Positions 61,992-64,000 of a stretch of 64,000 nt of DNA are shown piece after piece. The translations under genes and the position numbers were made by a program. The DNA is from UBA11663 sp049616325 (GTDB lineage Bacteria > Bacteroidota > Bacteroidia > Flavobacteriales_D > Sanyastnellaceae). Numbering within the stretch: the stretch's first letter is position 1; the number at the start of each line of letters is the position of its first letter. Location of the stretch: the NCBI GenBank assembly GCA_049616325.1, contig JBMZHG010000005.1:1-64000 (forward strand), given 5' to 3'. Under the pieces are notes generated by a model. That model did not search any database, was not told the DNA's origin, and was given only the letters and a program-made list of their open reading frames with translations.

Positions 61992-64000
61992 ACCCAGCCG
62001 TCCGCGCTCGTCGAGCTTCCCAAATTTGTATTGCAAGGTCACGTAGAGGTTGCGGCTTTCACGCTGTCGCCAAACGTCTTGTTCAAACTCACTCGTGAGC
62101 GTGGAGTAGGACCAACGCCGTGTGTTGAAAATGTCTTTGGCCTGAACCGTGATTTGCCAATGGTCTCCTGGCAGGTCTCGACTTGCGGCCAAATTCAACG
62201 TAGCAAATCCGTTGAAGCGGCCTTGGGGGGTGATTGATGCTCCTCGAACAAAGCTGTTGGCCTGAAGCTTCCAGTCCGGTCCGAGAGCCCAGGAAGCAAA
62301 GAAGCGGCTGGACCAACTGAACCCCGAAGTGCTGAAGGGCGACTCCAGTCTGCTCCCGTCGTTGACGATGCGGTACGCACTCGCGGTCCAATTCAGACGC
62401 CCTGTCTTCCCCAACGGCAGCATCAGCGCCATTTCAAGCCCTTCGCTGTGCTGCCTCCCAAGGTTTTGAAAATTCGAGATCAAAATACCTGTGGCCGTGT
62501 CAGCCGCGGTGTATCTCCGAATGACGTCGCGGGTGTCTTTGAAAAAAGCGGACGTCGTCAGGCTGGTTCGTCCGCGTTGCCATTGATGCGCAGCCTCGTA
62601 ACTGTTGGTGTATTCAGGCAACAAAAACGGGTTTCCGGATCGGAAATTTCGCGGGTCGGACATGTCCAGGTACGGGTTCAGTTGCCGACCACGGGGGCGA
62701 TTCACCCTGCGGCTGTAGCTCACGCTCCAGGTGTTTTCGCCGTCGGTTTCGACGAACAAATTTGCCGTCGGGTACACACTGAAATAGTCGTTTTTGAACG
62801 GCTCTTCGTTGAGCTGCCCTGTCCCTTCGAGCCGAGCTGAGGTGTAGGCTTGCTCGGCGCGCAGGCCCACTTGCATGCCGACGATGCCGAAGGTTTGGCC
62901 TGCTGTGACGTACGCCGCATGGATTTGCTCGTCGTACAAAAATGCGTAGTCCACCGTGTCCAACCCGTAGGGCACGAAGACGCCTTCGGATAAAATCGAG
63001 CTGTCGGCTTCCGTGTAACTGAAGTCAGAGCGGTCGACGTTCCACGTGGTTTTCATCCCGGCTTCGAATTTCCCCTTCTCGCCCCATGGGCGCTCGTAGT
63101 CGGTTTGGGCAAGCCAGCGTGAGGTCTTAGTGTCTTCGTCGTTGAAGGTCAGCACATCGCCGAAGGGAAGCTCTGCACTCAAACTCACGTCCCGAAAATC
63201 GGTTCGACCCAACCTGTCGTTGTAGGAACGTCGCAGGTCCGCGGTCCATTTGTGGTCGCGGCTTCCAAAGGACCTCTCAAAGCCGGCGAATGCGTCGCCG
63301 CCCCGCGAGTCGTTGCTGCTTTCTTCGACTCGCAACGCCGAGGTCGACAGGCCGTTCAGGACGCCTCCGGTCCAAACCTCTTGGGTCGTGGTCGAGTCCC
63401 ACCCGTCTCGAACGCCTTGGTTCATGTTGACCCCGGAGAAAAGCGTCCAGGATTCGGAGGCGCGCCATTCAAGTTTGAAGGAACCTGACATGCTTCCCCG
63501 GTGAGAATCGCCCGGCCGCTCGACGTGCGAGAGCGACGTGGAATCCGACGACCAGTATTGGGTGCGGTCCGTTTCGCCCGCCATGTACATCCAGCGGTCG
63601 TTCCAGCCGACGTTGGTGCTCAGCGACAAGGCGCTGTTGCGGTAGTTGAGGCTCGCGTTGGCGTCGTGGTTGTCACCTGTGCCGAAAGTGGCTTGAAATT
63701 GCCCGCTGACGCCTTCGAGTTTGTTCTTTTTCAGGACGATGTTCAGGATGCCTGCGGTGCCGTCTGGATCGAACCTTGCACTTGGGTTGGTGATGAGCTC
63801 CACACGGTCCACCGCGCTTGCGGGCAACGATTCCAAAAAGGCTTCCCTCGCCCCACCCGACAACCCCGACGGCCTCCCGTCAATCAGGATTTGAACCCCC
63901 GCCGAACCGCGAAGGGTGATGTTGCCGTCAATGTCCACGGCAACGGAGGGGATGTTTTCCAGAAGCTCCGTGGTGTTGCCGCCGCGATTGGTCAAGTCGC
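61941..64000 (-). CDS. TonB-dependent receptor, outer-membrane barrel type 3 (5' end beyond window)
   Basis: About 686 residues are visible, open at the right edge. The first visible residues are a plug domain (LTNRGGNTTELLENIPSV, GVQILIDGRPSGLSGG, VDRVELITNPSARFDPDGTAGILNIVLKK). It is followed by a long barrel with YSRRVNRPRGRQLNPYLDMSD and LYVTLQYKFG. This is the large flavobacterial receptor group with a C-terminal OMP_b-brl_3 barrel; the N-terminal carboxypeptidase-like domain would lie to the right. The tail is Gly/Asp-rich (SGRGGDGGGSDDFMMD). Substrate unknown; no SusD partner is visible on the downstream side. Confidence 0.92.
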   Translation of the reverse strand, partial: DLTNRGGNTTELLENIPSVAVDIDGNITLRGSAGVQILIDGRPSGLSGGAREAFLESLPASAVDRVELITNPSARFDPDGTAGILNIVLKKNKLEGVSGQFQATFGTGDNHDANASLNYRNSALSLSTNVGWNDRWMYMAGETDRTQYWSSDSTSLSHVERPGDSHRGSMSGSFKLEWRASESWTLFSGVNMNQGVRDGWDSTTTQEVWTGGVLNGLSTSALRVEESSNDSRGGDAFAGFERSFGSRDHKWTADLRRSYNDRLGRTDFRDVSLSAELPFGDVLTFNDEDTKTSRWLAQTDYERPWGEKGKFEAGMKTTWNVDRSDFSYTEADSSILSEGVFVPYGLDTVDYAFLYDEQIHAAYVTAGQTFGIVGMQVGLRAEQAYTSARLEGTGQLNEEPFKNDYFSVYPTANLFVETDGENTWSVSYSRRVNRPRGRQLNPYLDMSDPRNFRSGNPFLLPEYTNSYEAAHQWQRGRTSLTTSAFFKDTRDVIRRYTAADTATGILISNFQNLGRQHSEGLEMALMLPLGKTGRLNWTASAYRIVNDGSRLESPFSTSGFSWSSRFFASWALGPDWKLQANSFVRGASITPQGRFNGFATLNLAASRDLPGDHWQITVQAKDIFNTRRWSYSTLTSEFEQDVWRQRESRNLYVTLQYKFGKLDERGRLGSGRGGDGGGSDDFMMD

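Overview
This window looks like the chromosome of a GC-rich member of the Bacteroidota, most probably Flavobacteriales. It carries the gliding/type IX secretion (T9SS) genes gldA, gldB, gldC, gldK, gldL, gldM, gldN and porP, a protein with a T9SS type A sorting domain, a CarB without the usual C-terminal regulatory domain, and promoters of the Bacteroidota type (TAnnTTTG) rather than E. coli-like ones. Genes are densely packed with many 1-4 base overlaps, and no intergenic stretch exceeds about 260 bases. I found no tRNA, rRNA, insertion sequence, prophage or CRISPR array. One 10-N assembly gap lies inside gldM (34153-34162).

Layout. 1-15065 (minus strand) is a nearly complete division/cell-wall (dcw) cluster, transcribed mraZ, rsmH, ftsL-like, ftsI, murE, mraY, murD, ftsW, murG, murC, ftsQ, ftsA, ftsZ; ftsZ runs off the left edge. 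The mraZ upstream region has a 10-bp-spaced MraZ box array. 15325-19875 holds an alpha/beta hydrolase and engB, then gldC/gldB, an outer-membrane barrel protein and nadE. 19894-23745 (minus) encodes a deacylase for D-aminoacyl-tRNA, a MazG-like hydrolase and a large secreted beta-propeller protein. 23896-29942 holds purL, a PASTA membrane protein, a T9SS cargo protein and rluD. 29931-41625 (minus) holds topA, an arginase-fold protein with degraded metal ligands, porP and gldKLMN (the T9SS motor/ring core), a terminator and an ABC-F ATPase.

41756-50046 (plus) is a housekeeping run: miaB, a sigma-54 enhancer-binding protein, lptE, an unrecognised 308-residue protein, secG, groES-groEL (with a sigma-54-like promoter candidate), gldA and rsgA. 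50053-54934 holds cysQ divergent from a TPP-riboswitch-controlled TonB-dependent receptor (probable thiamine importer), then a GGGP-synthase-family gene and a second alpha/beta hydrolase. 55102-61991 holds carB, a small DUF4834-like membrane protein, a YfhO-family membrane protein and a GNAT-like acyltransferase. A TonB-dependent receptor of the outer-membrane-barrel-3 type runs off the right edge.

The genes work together as envelope modules: peptidoglycan synthesis and division, T9SS/gliding, LPS export and Sec translocation. Nucleotide, NAD, tRNA and ribosome maintenance genes are interleaved. The points most worth a second look are the double MraZ-box region, the sigma-54-like groESL promoter beside an enhancer-binding protein, the arginase-like protein of the T9SS locus, and a recurrent promoter placed exactly 4 nt before start codons that implies leaderless mRNAs.
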